This document shows positions 26,193-35,165 of a DNA stretch of 56,119 bases, piece after piece; the first letter of the stretch is position 1; every line of letters begins with the position of its first letter. Source of the DNA: Fusobacterium sp. Lineage in GTDB: Bacteria > Fusobacteriota > Fusobacteriia > Fusobacteriales > Fusobacteriaceae. The notes below the pieces were generated by a model that saw only the letters and a list, made by a program, of their open reading frames with translations, had not been told where the DNA came from and made no database searches. A program made the position numbers and the translations under genes. The stretch spans positions 1 through 56,119 of the forward strand of contig NZ_JAWDXO010000019.1 in the NCBI RefSeq assembly GCF_032477075.1, in the 5' to 3' direction.

Positions 26193-26575
26193 CTTTTCCC
26201 CCTAAATATATATTTAATGATAATTTTACAGGAAAATGTATTTATCTGCAACTAAAAAGAAATTTCGGTAAAAAATGTACATCTAAAAAAATTAAAAATT
26301 ATACTATTAGAACTTGATATAATTTATTATGTACTTATATTATTATATTAAATTTATAAAAACTTTGAGTATTTGACATGTTTAATTAAAATAATCTGAG
26401 CTAATAAATCTAATTTTTAAAAAATTATAGTTCTTTTTATAATTTATTTTAGAGTAAGCATATTTTACTATTAATTTTCCATTCAAAACATAGATATATA
26501 AACTAAAATACATGGTAACAATCAAATTGACATAGAGACTGTACACATGTTAATATGTTCATGAGGTGAAATTCC
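26193..26575. other. Intergenic region with divergent promoters
   Basis: This 383-base AT-rich gap has no ORF with a ribosome binding site. It holds the promoter for the alkylation repair gene at its right end; the rest shows no clear hairpin or repeat. Confidence 0.5.
26527..26556 (+). promoter_or_regulatory. Promoter of the DNA alkylation repair gene
   Basis: A perfect -35 TTGACA (26527-26532), an 18-base spacer and TAATAT (26551-26556) lie about 20 bases before the ATG. Confidence 0.6.
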
Positions 26576-27304
26576 ATGAAACATAAAGATCATTATAATG
26601 ATGAATATATCCAAGATTTTTCTAATAAACTCTCTTATGTAATTCCTAATTTTAATCAAAAAGTATTTTCTCAAAACTTAATAGGTAAATTAGATGATAA
26701 AGAATTGTTTGCACGTTTTGATTTTATAGTAGATGCTATGGAAAAAAGCATGAATAGTGATTATTCAAAAAATATTCAGTCATTTTTTGATTTACTTGGG
26801 TCAGAGTTAAAACAGGCAGAAGGAATGTTTAACTTTGGATGGTGGCTATGGCCTATTAGTAGATATGTTGAACGTCATGGAAATAAAAACTGGCAATTAT
26901 CTTTGTCGTTTATAAAGGAATTAACTAAGAGATTTACTGGTGAATATGCTATTCGTCCTTTGTTAAAAGAACATCCTACTGAAGTAATGGATGAATTAAT
27001 CATTTGGACAAAGGATAATAATGTTCATGTACGAAGGCTTGCAAGTGAAGGGGTAAGAATATGCTTGCCATGGTCACTAAAGCTACTTGTTGCATTGAAT
27101 AACTTTGAAAGATATTCTACTATTCTTACAAATCTAAAGGATGACTTTGAAAAGTTTGTACAAAAAAGTGTTGGAAATAATTTAAATGACTTGTATAAAG
27201 AAGCTCCTGAAAAAGCAGAATTTATTATTGCTCAATGGCAAAAAACAGAGCAAAGTAAGGCACAAAAATGGATTATTAAACATGGAATGAGAAACAAAAA
27301 ATAG
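26576..27304 (+). CDS. AlkC/AlkD-type HEAT-repeat DNA alkylation repair protein
   Basis: The 242-aa helical protein resembles the AlkC/AlkD glycosylases, which excise alkylated purines such as 3-methyladenine. The segments GWWLWPISRYVERHG, EYAIRPLLKEHP and VHVRRLASEGVRICLPW (about residues 80-165) are typical of the family's DNA-binding HEAT repeats. It is a single gene with its own promoter and a GAGGTGA ribosome binding site. Which lesion it repairs cannot be told from sequence. Confidence 0.8.
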   Translation: MKHKDHYNDEYIQDFSNKLSYVIPNFNQKVFSQNLIGKLDDKELFARFDFIVDAMEKSMNSDYSKNIQSFFDLLGSELKQAEGMFNFGWWLWPISRYVERHGNKNWQLSLSFIKELTKRFTGEYAIRPLLKEHPTEVMDELIIWTKDNNVHVRRLASEGVRICLPWSLKLLVALNNFERYSTILTNLKDDFEKFVQKSVGNNLNDLYKEAPEKAEFIIAQWQKTEQSKAQKWIIKHGMRNKK

Positions 27305-27419
27305 CATTCATTTTATAGATTTTATGTGATTTTTACTCTGATATTTATTTTTAATGTAAATATATTAGAAAATTGAAAAATTTTATAAACTTGTATAAAA
27401 ATTAATTAATAATAAAAAA

Positions 27420-27462
27420 GGCTGTCAAAATTAGTAAAATAAATTACTAATTTACAACAGCC
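27420..27462 (-). terminator. Long hairpin terminator, copy B of a repeated element
   Basis: GGCTGT (27420-27425) pairs with ACAGCC (27457-27462) and TTAGTAA (27431-27437) with TTACTAA (27444-27450). On - it is followed by TTTTTTATTATT, ending the M42 peptidase gene. It resembles copy A at 24404. Confidence 0.7.
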
Positions 27463-27470
27463 TCTAATTA

Positions 27471-28499
27471 TTATAAGTATGCAATCATAAGTCTTACAGT
27501 TTCAATTACACCATCAATATGAGTTCTTTCATAGTGATGAGAAGCATCAACACTTGGACCAATACATCCGCATTTGAAATCAAATCCTTGAAGTACAGCA
27601 GCACTGGCATCAGAGCCATATCTATTATATACGTCAACTGTATAATTGATCTCCATTTCTTCAGCAGCTTTCATAAGTCCTTTTCTCACTTCTATGTCAT
27701 AAGGAGTTTTATTATCTTTAGCAGCGATACTTACTTTTCTTTCATCTCCAAGAGCATCTGCTCCAACTAAACCAATATCCAATGCTATAAATTCATCAAG
27801 ATCATCTGGAATAACAGATACCCCATGACCAATCTCTTCATAATTAGAGAAATAAATATAAAGATCAGATTTTGGTTTTTGTTTATAATCATTAAGAAAT
27901 TTTATATATCCTAAGATTTGACCTACACATAATTTATCATCAAGATATCTAGATTTAATATAACCATTTCCAGTGATTCTAGTACGAGTTTCATAAGAAA
28001 CAAAATCTCCTACTCTGATTCCTAATTTTTCTGTATCTTCTGCTGTATGAACATCTTCATCTAGTCTAACTTCCATAGTTTCAGCAGTTCTAGGCATTTC
28101 TCTAGCTACATCTCCATAAATGTGTACTGAACATTTTGTAGGAAGAAGAGTTCCCTCATATTCTCTTCCATCTAGTGTATGGACAGTAAGGTTTTCTCCT
28201 TCTACTCCAGCCCAAGGACATCCTCCCACATTGATCAGTTCAAGTCTTCCATTAGGTTTTATCTTTTTTACTACTGCACCTAAAGTATCAAGATGAGCAG
28301 AGATCATTTTTTTGTAATTTCTGTCTTCTCCTTCGATGAAAGCAATAATAGCTCTTTTTTTTGTCATTTTAAAAGGAATATTAAGAGTATTAAGTTCTTC
28401 TCCTACTCTGTTCATAGCAGCATCTGTGAATCCAACAGGGCTTGGAATACCAAGAAGTTCTACTGTTGTATCTAAGATGTAATCTAAATCAATATTCAT
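27471..28499 (-). CDS. M42-family metallo-aminopeptidase
   Basis: The 342-aa enzyme should release N-terminal amino acids from peptides in the cytoplasm, using two metal ions. Metal-site and catalytic residues are visible: His69 and Asp71 in SAHLDTLG, Asp187 in RYLDDK, Glu221-Glu222 in NYEEIGHG, Asp241 in ALDIG and His321/322 in SHHYERTH. It is the second minus-strand gene after a family-5 peptide-binding lipoprotein (36-base gap), which suggests imported peptides are degraded here. Confidence 0.9.
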   Translation of the reverse strand: MNIDLDYILDTTVELLGIPSPVGFTDAAMNRVGEELNTLNIPFKMTKKRAIIAFIEGEDRNYKKMISAHLDTLGAVVKKIKPNGRLELINVGGCPWAGVEGENLTVHTLDGREYEGTLLPTKCSVHIYGDVAREMPRTAETMEVRLDEDVHTAEDTEKLGIRVGDFVSYETRTRITGNGYIKSRYLDDKLCVGQILGYIKFLNDYKQKPKSDLYIYFSNYEEIGHGVSVIPDDLDEFIALDIGLVGADALGDERKVSIAAKDNKTPYDIEVRKGLMKAAEEMEINYTVDVYNRYGSDASAAVLQGFDFKCGCIGPSVDASHHYERTHIDGVIETVRLMIAYL

Positions 28500-28535
28500 T
28501 TGAAATCACTCCTTAAACGTATTCTTAAAATTTTA

Positions 28536-30062
28536 TTATTTCACTTCTACTATATCTAAATTATATAAATTATGCATTGTAGTTGGATCAAATTTAAATC
28601 CTTTTATTCTTTTATTAATTCCTATATTTTCATTTTTGTATAGAAGAACAATTAATGGAGATTCTTCTTGTAATATCATTTGAGCATTTTTATAATGAGT
28701 TTTTCTTACTTCTGGATCAGAAGTTGCACGTGCAAGTTCTACTTCCTTATCAAATTCCTTGTTAGTATAGAAAGCTCTGTTTCCAGCACCACCATGTGAA
28801 CTGCTGTGAAGAAGTGGATAAAGAACGATATCAGCATCAGAAGTTCCAGATACCCATCCGCCTATGAAAGCAGTATGTTCACCTTGAGCAGTTCTTTGCA
28901 GATAAGCTCCCCATTCAAGAGTTTCTATTTCCATATCTATTCCAATCTCTTTAAAGTTAGCCTGAACTATTTGAGCAAGCTGTAACCTTACAGCATTATC
29001 ATTTACATATAGTTTAAAGTTTGGATTAGCAACCCCAGATTTTTTTATAAGTTCTTTAGCTTTTTCTGGATTGTATTCAAATCCAAGAACTTCACTTGAA
29101 TAACCAAAAACATTTGGATTTACTATAGTAGTTGCTGGTCTAGCTTTTCCCATAAATACAGAGTCAGCCATGCTTTGTTTATCAAGTGCATAGTTTAAAG
29201 CAACTCTGAAGTCTTTATTATTAAAAGGAGCTTTAGTTGTGTTTAAAGTCATATACTCAGTTGATGTAGTTGGAGCAGAAATAAGCTCAAGCTTTTTATT
29301 GTTTTCAATAACTCCAGTATCTACAGGAGCTACAGAGTAAGCAATATCTATTTCTCCTGTCTCAAGAGCTGCAAGTCTGCTGCTGTTTTCAGTTATAGCT
29401 CTTATTATAAGCTTATCTATTTTAGGTCTTCCTTCAAAATAATCATCAAAAGCTACAAATTCAATCTTTTCTCCATCTCCCCAGCTTACAAATTTGTAAG
29501 GACCAGTTCCCATAGGTTCAGTAGCAATCATATCATTTTTAGCTTTTGTGTCTTTTTCATTTAAAATAGCAGTTAATGGATGAGCTAAGCTGAATAATAA
29601 AGGAGCAGAACTATTTTTTAAAGTAAGTTTAATAGTTGAATCATCTATAATATCTATTTTATCAATAATTTCAACCATAATTCTGCTGGCAGGTTTTTCA
29701 AGCATTCTATTAAGGCTAAAAACTACATCATTGACAGTCATAATATCTCCATTATGAAATTTTACATTTTTCTTAATCTTAATAACAAGTTCTGTAGGAG
29801 AAACATATTCATAAGATTCAGCTAGTTCAGGCACTACATTCCCTTTGTCATCAACTCTTAAAAGAGTATTAAATATTTGCTCTGTAACAGCAAGAGCAGG
29901 GATTTCGTTATACATATTAGGATCTAGACTCTTAGGTTTTGATCCTTGTGAAACTACTACTACTTTTTCTTGTGGTACACCTGATTTCTTTTCTCCATCT
30001 TTAGATGAACATCCCAAAATAAAGAGAGCCAGACTTAAAATTGTAATTAATTTTTTCTTCAT
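28536..30062 (-). CDS. Family-5 (peptide/nickel-type) ABC transporter substrate-binding lipoprotein
   Basis: The 508-aa protein is an extracytoplasmic solute-binding protein of the DppA/OppA family: lipobox LFILGC (Cys about 18), the family signature SLDPNMYNEIPALAVTEQIF, then ELAESYEYVSPTELVIKIKK and FHNGDIMTVNDVVFSLNRM. Family members bind di- or oligopeptides, nickel or other ligands; peptides fit the neighbouring peptidase. No permease or ATPase is next to it, so it must use components encoded elsewhere. GAGGAGG precedes the ATG. Confidence 0.9.
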   Translation of the reverse strand: MKKKLITILSLALFILGCSSKDGEKKSGVPQEKVVVVSQGSKPKSLDPNMYNEIPALAVTEQIFNTLLRVDDKGNVVPELAESYEYVSPTELVIKIKKNVKFHNGDIMTVNDVVFSLNRMLEKPASRIMVEIIDKIDIIDDSTIKLTLKNSSAPLLFSLAHPLTAILNEKDTKAKNDMIATEPMGTGPYKFVSWGDGEKIEFVAFDDYFEGRPKIDKLIIRAITENSSRLAALETGEIDIAYSVAPVDTGVIENNKKLELISAPTTSTEYMTLNTTKAPFNNKDFRVALNYALDKQSMADSVFMGKARPATTIVNPNVFGYSSEVLGFEYNPEKAKELIKKSGVANPNFKLYVNDNAVRLQLAQIVQANFKEIGIDMEIETLEWGAYLQRTAQGEHTAFIGGWVSGTSDADIVLYPLLHSSSHGGAGNRAFYTNKEFDKEVELARATSDPEVRKTHYKNAQMILQEESPLIVLLYKNENIGINKRIKGFKFDPTTMHNLYNLDIVEVK

Positions 30063-30296
30063 TTTTTTCCTCCTCCATATTTATATATAGGTATAGCAAT
30101 ATAAATTTATTAGTATATATTACTCCTTTAGGGAATTTTTTAAAAATATATAGAATATATATTTATGAGTAAAAATTTATCTGCTTGAAATTTTAAATAA
30201 TTTAATAATAGGATATACTTAAAAATAAAACATTTTAATTTAAAAATATGTTTAATATCTATTTTAAAGAAAAAATTATTACTGAAATAAAAAAAA

Positions 30297-30328
30297 ACAG
30301 TCTAAAAATAAAATATAATCTTAACTGT
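30297..30328 (-). terminator. Weak terminator after the CmpB-like gene
   Basis: A short imperfect stem (ACAGTCTAA at 30297-30305 with TTAACTGT at 30321-30328) is followed on - by eight or more T residues. Confidence 0.4.
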
Positions 30329-30344
30329 CTTTTGAAAATTATTA

Positions 30345-31088
30345 TTAATTTAAATTATTTTTTATATTATCCAGTGATTCTTTATGATAATTTGATTTCA
30401 TAGTAGGAAAAGCTTTTAAAAGACGCTTTTGATCCCAATTCAGTTTTTTTATTAAGTTTTCTTTTTCCTGATTCAGTTTTTTGATTTTTTCATTTGTAGT
30501 TAAGAAATCAGTAGTTAATTCACTTCCTATACCATTTGAAAAATTATGTATATCTATAGCTATTTTGTCTATTCTATCTAATCTTAAATTTAGCTTTAAG
30601 ACAGTTCTTACAGAAGCAACTAAGTCTATAACTATAGCTATTATCATTATGCCTAATAAAATTTTACTAATAAAATGTGGTATCCATTTTACAAAGTTAC
30701 TAACTAATGGATGAATAATGTCTACAACTATGATACATGCTATTCCCCACATAAGAGAAAATTTAAGACACACATATCCACCAATATTAAATGGAACATT
30801 TGAATAATCCCACCACCTATAATCAAATATTTTTTCCAAAGCAAATCCAGTTGTCAATTCTAATATAGAAGTAAGGAGAACTGAAGCTATAAAAAGGACA
30901 AATATATTTTTTCTTAAAGGAAATACAAATAAGATAATAATAACAACTCCAACACCATAAATAGGGCAATAAGGTCCATTCAGAAATCCTCTGTTAATAA
31001 ACTTTCCTGTATTTAAAGCTGCATAGCATACTTCCAGACACCATCCTAAAAAAGAGTAGATAAAAAAATAGTAAAGATATTTGTACAT
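30345..31088 (-). CDS. CmpB-like putative ABC-transporter membrane protein (PF06541 type)
   Basis: The 247-aa integral membrane protein resembles the family named putative ABC-transporter type IV. Its features are the start YYFFIYSFLGWCLEV, the segment GFLNGPYCPIYGVGVVIIIL near residues 34-53, LELTTGFALEKIFDYRWWDYS near 78-98, about five to six transmembrane helices and a cytoplasmic coiled-coil tail (about 185-247). Despite the family name the biochemical role is unproven. AGGAGG precedes the ATG. No partner ATPase is adjacent. Confidence 0.75.
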   Translation of the reverse strand: MYKYLYYFFIYSFLGWCLEVCYAALNTGKFINRGFLNGPYCPIYGVGVVIIILFVFPLRKNIFVLFIASVLLTSILELTTGFALEKIFDYRWWDYSNVPFNIGGYVCLKFSLMWGIACIIVVDIIHPLVSNFVKWIPHFISKILLGIMIIAIVIDLVASVRTVLKLNLRLDRIDKIAIDIHNFSNGIGSELTTDFLTTNEKIKKLNQEKENLIKKLNWDQKRLLKAFPTMKSNYHKESLDNIKNNLN

Positions 31089-31161
31089 AATTATTTCCTC
31101 CTCAATAAAATCTTATATAAGAGTTTTACTGATAAAGTAATGCTTTTCTTTTTATATAAAG

Positions 31162-31198
31162 AAAAACTCAAGAAAATTTTATTTCCTGAGTCTTTTTA
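31162..31198 (-). terminator. Terminator after the TSCPD gene
   Basis: ACTCA-AGAAAAT (from 31166) pairs with TTTCCTGAGT (to 31191). It reads as a hairpin on - followed by TTTTTCTT. Confidence 0.6.
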
Positions 31199-31200
31199 AA

Positions 31201-31443
31201 TTATTTAATTTTTCTTAATATTTTTGCAAGCTGATCAGGACAAGAAGTTCCTTTTCCTTTACAATCTATACCATTTAATCTTTTAATAACTTCATCTTTA
31301 GTCATCCCTAAAATAAGATTTTGAAGTCCATGAGTGTTTCCATCACATCCTCCTACAAATTCTATTTCAGTTATGATTCCATCTCCATCTACAGAAACAC
31401 CTATCTGTCTTGCACAAGTTTTTTCAGTTGAATAGTAATGCAT
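31201..31443 (-). CDS. TSCPD-domain protein (TIGR03905 family)
   Basis: The 80-aa protein carries the TSCPD-type domain also found at the C-terminus of some ribonucleotide reductases, here stand-alone: GVSVDGDGIITEIEFVGGC, HGLQNLILGM and GIDCKGKGTSCPDQLAKIL. Five cysteines are conserved-looking and may bind metal. The function of the stand-alone family is unknown. AGGAGG precedes the ATG. It is transcribed on - into its own terminator. Confidence 0.85.
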   Translation of the reverse strand: MHYYSTEKTCARQIGVSVDGDGIITEIEFVGGCDGNTHGLQNLILGMTKDEVIKRLNGIDCKGKGTSCPDQLAKILRKIK

Positions 31444-31686
31444 TTTTCCTCCTTAAATTTTTCTCCATACAATTTATATAATATTATACAAAATAATTGA
31501 AAAAATGTAAATAGTACCATTATAACTCTTACATATATAAATTATATAATTTTTCTTTTCTATTTTAATAAAAAAATAAATGGAGTATAATTCAAATAAT
31601 ATAAAAAAAAATTAAAATAAAGGAAAATTATGTCTTTATATTAATATTAATATTAATTATAACAATCTATATTGGAGGTTAAAAAT

Positions 31687-32172
31687 ATGTTTAAAAAACT
31701 TTTATTGATTCTTGCAGTTTTTTCAATAATAGGATGCAGTCTGAGTGAAGTCGATATTTCAAAAAAACAAAAAAGAGGCGGAATAGTATACATAGTAAAT
31801 GAAGAAAAACCCTATTCAGGAGTCATTACAGGAAAATATGAAAATGGACAACTAAAAATAAAGGAAACCTTTAAAGATGGAAAATATAATGGAGAACAAT
31901 TTACATACTACGAGAATGGACAAATACAATCAAAAGCTTCTTTTGAAAATGGTATGGCAATTGGAACATTTTATGAATATCATAAAAATGGTATAGTTGC
32001 TTATACAGGAAATTTTCTTAATGGAAAAAGAGAAGGTGATTGGAACAGATATACAAGTGAAAAAGAACTTATTCTTACTGAAATATATAAAGATGGAGAA
32101 CTTATAGATGTCAAACAATATTTAGTAGATACAAATAAAATAAAAGATAAAATAAAAGATTTTTTTAACTAA
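31687..32172 (+). CDS. YwqK/MORN-repeat lipoprotein
   Basis: The 161-aa protein has a lipoprotein signal (FKKLLLILAVFSIIGC; Cys about 16) followed by about four MORN-like repeats (YENGQLKIKETFKDGKYNG and similar, residues 50-140). It is therefore likely anchored on the periplasmic face of a membrane, unlike its cytoplasmic relative at 24541-25293. The ATG at 31687 is chosen over a TTG at 31672 because GGAGG lies between them. A GNAT gene follows 25 bases later on the same strand. No toxin partner is visible. Confidence 0.7.
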   Translation: MFKKLLLILAVFSIIGCSLSEVDISKKQKRGGIVYIVNEEKPYSGVITGKYENGQLKIKETFKDGKYNGEQFTYYENGQIQSKASFENGMAIGTFYEYHKNGIVAYTGNFLNGKREGDWNRYTSEKELILTEIYKDGELIDVKQYLVDTNKIKDKIKDFFN

Positions 32173-32197
32173 AATATATGACTAAGGAGGAACTTAA

Positions 32198-32482
32198 ATG
32201 GAAATTTTAAGAAAAATATCAGATAAAAATGGTGAATTTTATATTGAGAAAAATGGAAAAAGAGTTGCAGAAATGACTTTTGTTTTTGCGGGAAAAGATA
32301 CACTAATAGCTGATCATACTTGGGTGGATGATAGTCAAAAAGGATTGAGACTTGGAAAACAAATGTTTGATCAGCTTGTAAATTATGCGAGGGAGCATTC
32401 AATTAAAATACTTGCTACTTGTCCTTATGTTCTTCATGAATTAAAAAAACATAGAGAAGAATTATTGGATGTTATTAAGTAG
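32198..32482 (+). CDS. Small GNAT acetyltransferase (YidJ-like, PF14542 type)
   Basis: The 94-aa protein matches the minimal GNAT group in which the domain is reduced to strands FYIEKNGKRVAEMTFVFAGK, a DHTWVDDSQKGLRLGKQMFDQ acetyl-CoA loop and the C-terminal KILATCPYVLHELKKH. Relatives are thought to acetylate unknown small targets. AAGGAGG precedes the ATG. It follows the MORN lipoprotein gene closely and may share its transcript. Confidence 0.85.
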   Translation: MEILRKISDKNGEFYIEKNGKRVAEMTFVFAGKDTLIADHTWVDDSQKGLRLGKQMFDQLVNYAREHSIKILATCPYVLHELKKHREELLDVIK

Positions 32483-32629
32483 AAAATTTTAAATATTAAG
32501 ATTTCAAATTTTTATAAAATTTTTGTATAAATATAAAATATATTTGTAACTATTTTTTAGTACTTTAATTGATTAAGAAATTAAAATTCAATAAATTTTA
32601 AAAAATAAAAAATATTTTAAAAATTTTAC

Positions 32630-32658
32630 TTGATTTTTTTGTAATTTAGGTTTATACT
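32630..32658 (+). promoter_or_regulatory. Promoter of the small Ile/Leu/Val-rich ORF
   Basis: TTGATT (32630-32635), a 17-base spacer and TATACT (32653-32658), followed by GAGGAGGAA about 25 bases later. Confidence 0.55.
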
Positions 32659-32694
32659 CGACATAACAATAATTTATTAAAGAGGAGGAAGAAT

Positions 32695-32835
32695 ATGTTT
32701 ATACTTAACATTATATCATTGGTCATATATGTGATACTACTCATACACATAGTGAGTAAAATTTTATATGCAAATGATTTTGTTAAGGTTAACAAACAAT
32801 ATTCTGAATCTTTAAACTATATTTACATAAAATAA
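32695..32835 (+). CDS. 46-aa hydrophobic small protein or leader peptide upstream of liv
   Basis: A strong ribosome binding site (GAGGAGGAA at 32682-32690) precedes an ATG opening a 46-codon frame. The product has one hydrophobic segment (about residues 2-25) with a KV-NK-QY-type polar tail. About 21 of its 46 residues are Ile, Leu or Val. It is followed by an intrinsic terminator and then the branched-chain amino acid transporter genes. It may be a single-span membrane protein, or a leader peptide that senses branched-chain amino acid supply. I do not recognise a family. Confidence 0.6.
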   Translation: MFILNIISLVIYVILLIHIVSKILYANDFVKVNKQYSESLNYIYIK

Positions 32836-32904
32836 AAGTAGTTTAATTGATTAAATAATTTCTTTGATGTGGTAGTTAATGTTAAAGGACAGAATAGATA
32901 CTTT

Positions 32905-32930
32905 GCAGCCTAACAAGGCTGCTTTTTTTT
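32905..32930 (+). terminator. Intrinsic terminator between the small ORF and livJ
   Basis: GCAGCC-taacaa-GGCTGC (32905-32922) followed by eight T residues. It is the cleanest terminator in the window and sits in the 5' region of the liv operon. Confidence 0.9.
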
Positions 32931-32975
32931 AACTATTCAAATTGTACGCCCACAACAAACAAAACAACTATTTTA

Positions 32976-33005
32976 TTGGTCACTGTATACAATTTAGTTT
33001 ATAAT
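32976..33005 (+). promoter_or_regulatory. Candidate second promoter for livJ
   Basis: TTGGTC (32976-32981), an 18-base spacer and TATAAT (33000-33005) lie after the terminator, so livJ could be transcribed independently of the small ORF. Confidence 0.5.
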
Positions 33006-33040
33006 TAAAATAAAAATAAAGAAATAAAGGGGGAACAAAT

Positions 33041-34201
33041 ATGAAAAAATTTACCACAGCTTTATTAGGACTTTCATTATTATTAACATCATGTGGAGGT
33101 AATAGTGAAAAACCAGTAGCCAATGCTGAAAAGAAAGAACCTGAAGTCATTAAAATAGGAGGATTAGCACCACTTACTGGAGGACTTGCCATTTATGGTA
33201 TTACTGCATCAAATGCAAGCAAACTAGCTTTTGAAGAAATCAATGCCAATGGAGGAATTCTAGGAAAAAAAGTAGAGTTTATTGTTTACGATGAAAAAGG
33301 AGATTCTACTGAAGCAGTCACTGCATATAACAGACTAGTTGATGATGGGATTGTAGCTCTTATTGGAGATATTACATCAAAACCTACTCTGGCAGTTGCA
33401 GAAATTGCTGCACAGGATAATATGCCTATGATTACCCCTACAGGAACTCAATATAATATCACTGAAGCAGGACCTAATGTATTTCGTGTATGCTTTACTG
33501 ATCCATATCAAGGAGTTGTTTTAGCAAACTTTGCACAACAAAAACTTAATGCAAAAACTGCTGCTGTTTTAGTAAATAACTCAAGTGACTATTCTGATGG
33601 AATTGCTAAGTCATTTATTGAGGAAGCTGAAAAACTTGGAATCACTATTGTAGGTAAAGAAGGATATGCAGATGGGGATAAAGATTTTAAAGCTCAGTTA
33701 ACAAAGATTGCTCCTACTAACCCTGATGTTTTAGTTGTACCTGAATATTATGAGCAAGCAGCTTTAATTGCAACTCAAGCAAGAGAAGTTGGAATCAAAT
33801 CTACTTTTATTGGTCCAGATGGATGGGATGGAATTGCTAAAGCACTAGATAAATCAGCTTATAGTGCTATTGAAAATAGTTATTTTACAAATCATTATTC
33901 AACACAGGATACTTCTGAAAAAGTACAAAACTTTATTAAATCTTATAAAGCTAAATATAATGAAGATCCATCTGCTTTCTCTGCTCTAGGATATGATGCT
34001 GCTTATATCGTAAAAGCTTCTATTGAAAAAGCTGGTTCTACAGATAGAAAAGCTGTTGTTGAAGCAATGAAAAATATAAATTATGATGGTGTAACTGGAC
34101 AACTTACTTTTGATGCTAAAAATAACCCAGTAAAAGCTGTAACTATAATTAAAATTATAGATGGAAACTATACATTTGACTCAGTTATTCAGCCTAAATA
34201 G
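33041..34201 (+). CDS. livJ: Branched-chain amino acid ABC transporter substrate-binding lipoprotein
   Basis: The 386-aa protein captures leucine/isoleucine/valine (or a related amino acid) outside the inner membrane. It has a lipobox LLLTSC (Cys about 18) and the type-I periplasmic-binding fold signatures KIGGLAPLTGGLAIYG, AFEEINANGGILGKKVEF and DPSAFSALGYDAAY. It is the first gene of livJHMGF, followed by a weak hairpin before livH that could make the binding protein more abundant than the membrane parts. AAAGGGGG precedes the ATG. Confidence 0.92.
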   Translation: MKKFTTALLGLSLLLTSCGGNSEKPVANAEKKEPEVIKIGGLAPLTGGLAIYGITASNASKLAFEEINANGGILGKKVEFIVYDEKGDSTEAVTAYNRLVDDGIVALIGDITSKPTLAVAEIAAQDNMPMITPTGTQYNITEAGPNVFRVCFTDPYQGVVLANFAQQKLNAKTAAVLVNNSSDYSDGIAKSFIEEAEKLGITIVGKEGYADGDKDFKAQLTKIAPTNPDVLVVPEYYEQAALIATQAREVGIKSTFIGPDGWDGIAKALDKSAYSAIENSYFTNHYSTQDTSEKVQNFIKSYKAKYNEDPSAFSALGYDAAYIVKASIEKAGSTDRKAVVEAMKNINYDGVTGQLTFDAKNNPVKAVTIIKIIDGNYTFDSVIQPK

Positions 34202-34211
34202 TTAAAAATAT

Positions 34212-34250
34212 GAACCATCTCTCCTTGAGGGATGGTTCTCTTTAAAAATA
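34212..34250 (+). terminator. Intercistronic hairpin between livJ and livH
   Basis: An 11-bp stem (GAACCATCTCT at 34212-34222, complement at 34228-34238) is followed by TCTTTAAAAA. The weak U-tract suggests partial termination or 3'-end protection of livJ mRNA. Confidence 0.6.
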
Positions 34251-34271
34251 ATATATGAAAGGAGAATATAA

Positions 34272-35156
34272 ATGGAATTTTTACTTCAGATAATAAATGG
34301 ATTACAAATAGGAAGTATATATGCCTTGGTATCCTTAGGATATACAATGGTTTATGGAATAGCTCAACTCATAAACTTTGCTCATGGAGATATTATTATG
34401 GTAGGAGCATATGTTTCATTATTTAGTATTCCAGTCTTTACAAGAATAGGGTTGCCCGTATGGCTTACTGTATTTCCAGCTATAATTATATGTGTAATTT
34501 TAGGTACTTTGACAGAGAGGATAGCATATAGACCTCTTAGAAATTCACCAAGAATTTCTAACCTAATTACAGCCATAGGAGTAAGCTTATTATTAGAAAA
34601 TACTTTTATGAAACTTTTCACTCCAAATACAAGAGCATTTCCAAAAGTATTTACAAATGCACCTATAGTTATAGGAAGAATGCATTTAAACTTTGGGACT
34701 GTAGTAACTATTATTCTTACAATAGCTTTATCAGTGGGGCTTCAATGTTTTATGAAAAAAACTAAATATGGAAAAGCAATGATGGCTACAAGTGAAGATT
34801 ATGGAGCAGCAAAATTAGTTGGAATTAATGTAGATAATACAATTCAATTAACATTTGCAATTGGAAGTGGGCTGGCAGCAGTAGCATCTGTTCTCTATGT
34901 TTCAGCTTATCCTCAAGTTCAGCCTCTTATGGGATCTATGCTGGGAATAAAAGCTTTTATTGCAGCTGTTTTAGGAGGAATAGGAATTCTTCCAGGAGCA
35001 GTCATTGGAGGATTTATTTTGGGAATTGTAGAAAGTCTGACAAGAGCTTATCTTTCTTCTCAACTGGCAGATGCTTTTGTATTTGCTATCCTTATAGTTG
35101 TACTTTTAGTCAAGCCTACAGGCATACTAGGTAAAAATATGAGAGAAAAGGTATAG
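34272..35156 (+). CDS. livH: Branched-chain amino acid ABC transporter permease LivH
   Basis: The 294-aa membrane protein is one of two permeases of the importer. It shows the LivH pattern: LLQIINGLQIGSIYALVSLG at the start, YGIAQLINFAHGDIIMVGAY and GIGILPGAVIGGFILGIVES near residues 237-256, with about eight transmembrane helices. AAAGGAG precedes the ATG, and livM follows after nine bases. Nothing looks abnormal. Confidence 0.93.
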   Translation: MEFLLQIINGLQIGSIYALVSLGYTMVYGIAQLINFAHGDIIMVGAYVSLFSIPVFTRIGLPVWLTVFPAIIICVILGTLTERIAYRPLRNSPRISNLITAIGVSLLLENTFMKLFTPNTRAFPKVFTNAPIVIGRMHLNFGTVVTIILTIALSVGLQCFMKKTKYGKAMMATSEDYGAAKLVGINVDNTIQLTFAIGSGLAAVASVLYVSAYPQVQPLMGSMLGIKAFIAAVLGGIGILPGAVIGGFILGIVESLTRAYLSSQLADAFVFAILIVVLLVKPTGILGKNMREKV

Positions 35157-35165
35157 GTGATATAG

